From NCBI GenBank assembly GCA_021162125.1, contig JAGGZG010000136.1:1-5459 (forward strand): 5,459 nt of DNA. Reading direction: 5' to 3'. Position 1 is the first letter of the stretch. The number at the start of each line of letters is the position of its first letter. A program made the position numbers and the translations under genes. The notes under the pieces are model-generated. The model made no database searches and was not told the DNA's origin. It was given only the letters and a program-made list of their open reading frames with translations. The DNA comes from Anaerolineae bacterium. Its GTDB lineage: Bacteria; Chloroflexota; Anaerolineae; JACIWR01. Positions 5,458-5,459 of this stretch are shown one piece after another.

Positions 5458-5459
5458 GT

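Overview
The window is high-GC bacterial DNA (about 60-65% by eye), almost fully coding on the plus strand, with short intergenic gaps rich in inverted repeats. Protein style (a UxaA-family dehydratase, an Fsr-like transporter, a polysaccharide locus with an Alg5-like glycosyltransferase) and the repeat-laden gaps would suit a Chloroflexota/Anaerolineae-type genome. That placement is inference only, since no marker gene is present.

Layout. (1) Positions 2-1054 are the large C-terminal part of a UxaA-family (altronate/galactarate dehydratase-like) enzyme, cut at its 5' end by the window edge. (2) Positions 1055-1157 are a gap filled by a 71-nt imperfect palindrome built of 9-nt units. (3) Positions 1158-2348 encode a 12-helix MFS transporter resembling the fosmidomycin-resistance (Fsr) branch. 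(4) Positions 2349-2549 are a gap holding a small hairpin after the MFS stop, a rearranged relative of the first palindrome, and then a near-consensus sigma-70 promoter with a dyad in the early transcribed region. (5) Positions 2550-3392 encode dTDP-4-dehydrorhamnose reductase (RfbD/RmlD). (6) Positions 3370-4365 encode a rhamnosyltransferase-like GT2 glycosyltransferase overlapping the end of rfbD. (7) Positions 4366-4509 are a gap with a long stem-loop. (8) Positions 4510-5274 encode a second GT2 enzyme of the dolichyl/polyprenyl-phosphate glucosyltransferase (Alg5/DPG synthase) type. (9) Positions 5275-5349 are a gap with two small stem-loops. (10) Positions 5350-5457 are the C-terminal tail of an unidentified minus-strand protein.

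The genes form two functional blocks. The first two look like the end of a sugar-acid (or sulfonate) catabolic unit with a transporter. The next three fit surface-polysaccharide assembly: RfbD makes dTDP-L-rhamnose, the first GT2 could transfer it or a related sugar, and the Alg5-like enzyme could load a sugar onto a polyprenyl-phosphate carrier. The promoter at 2472-2500 separates the blocks. No convincing new defence or mobile system is present. The least explained content is the shuffled palindromic repeats and the stem-loops between genes.
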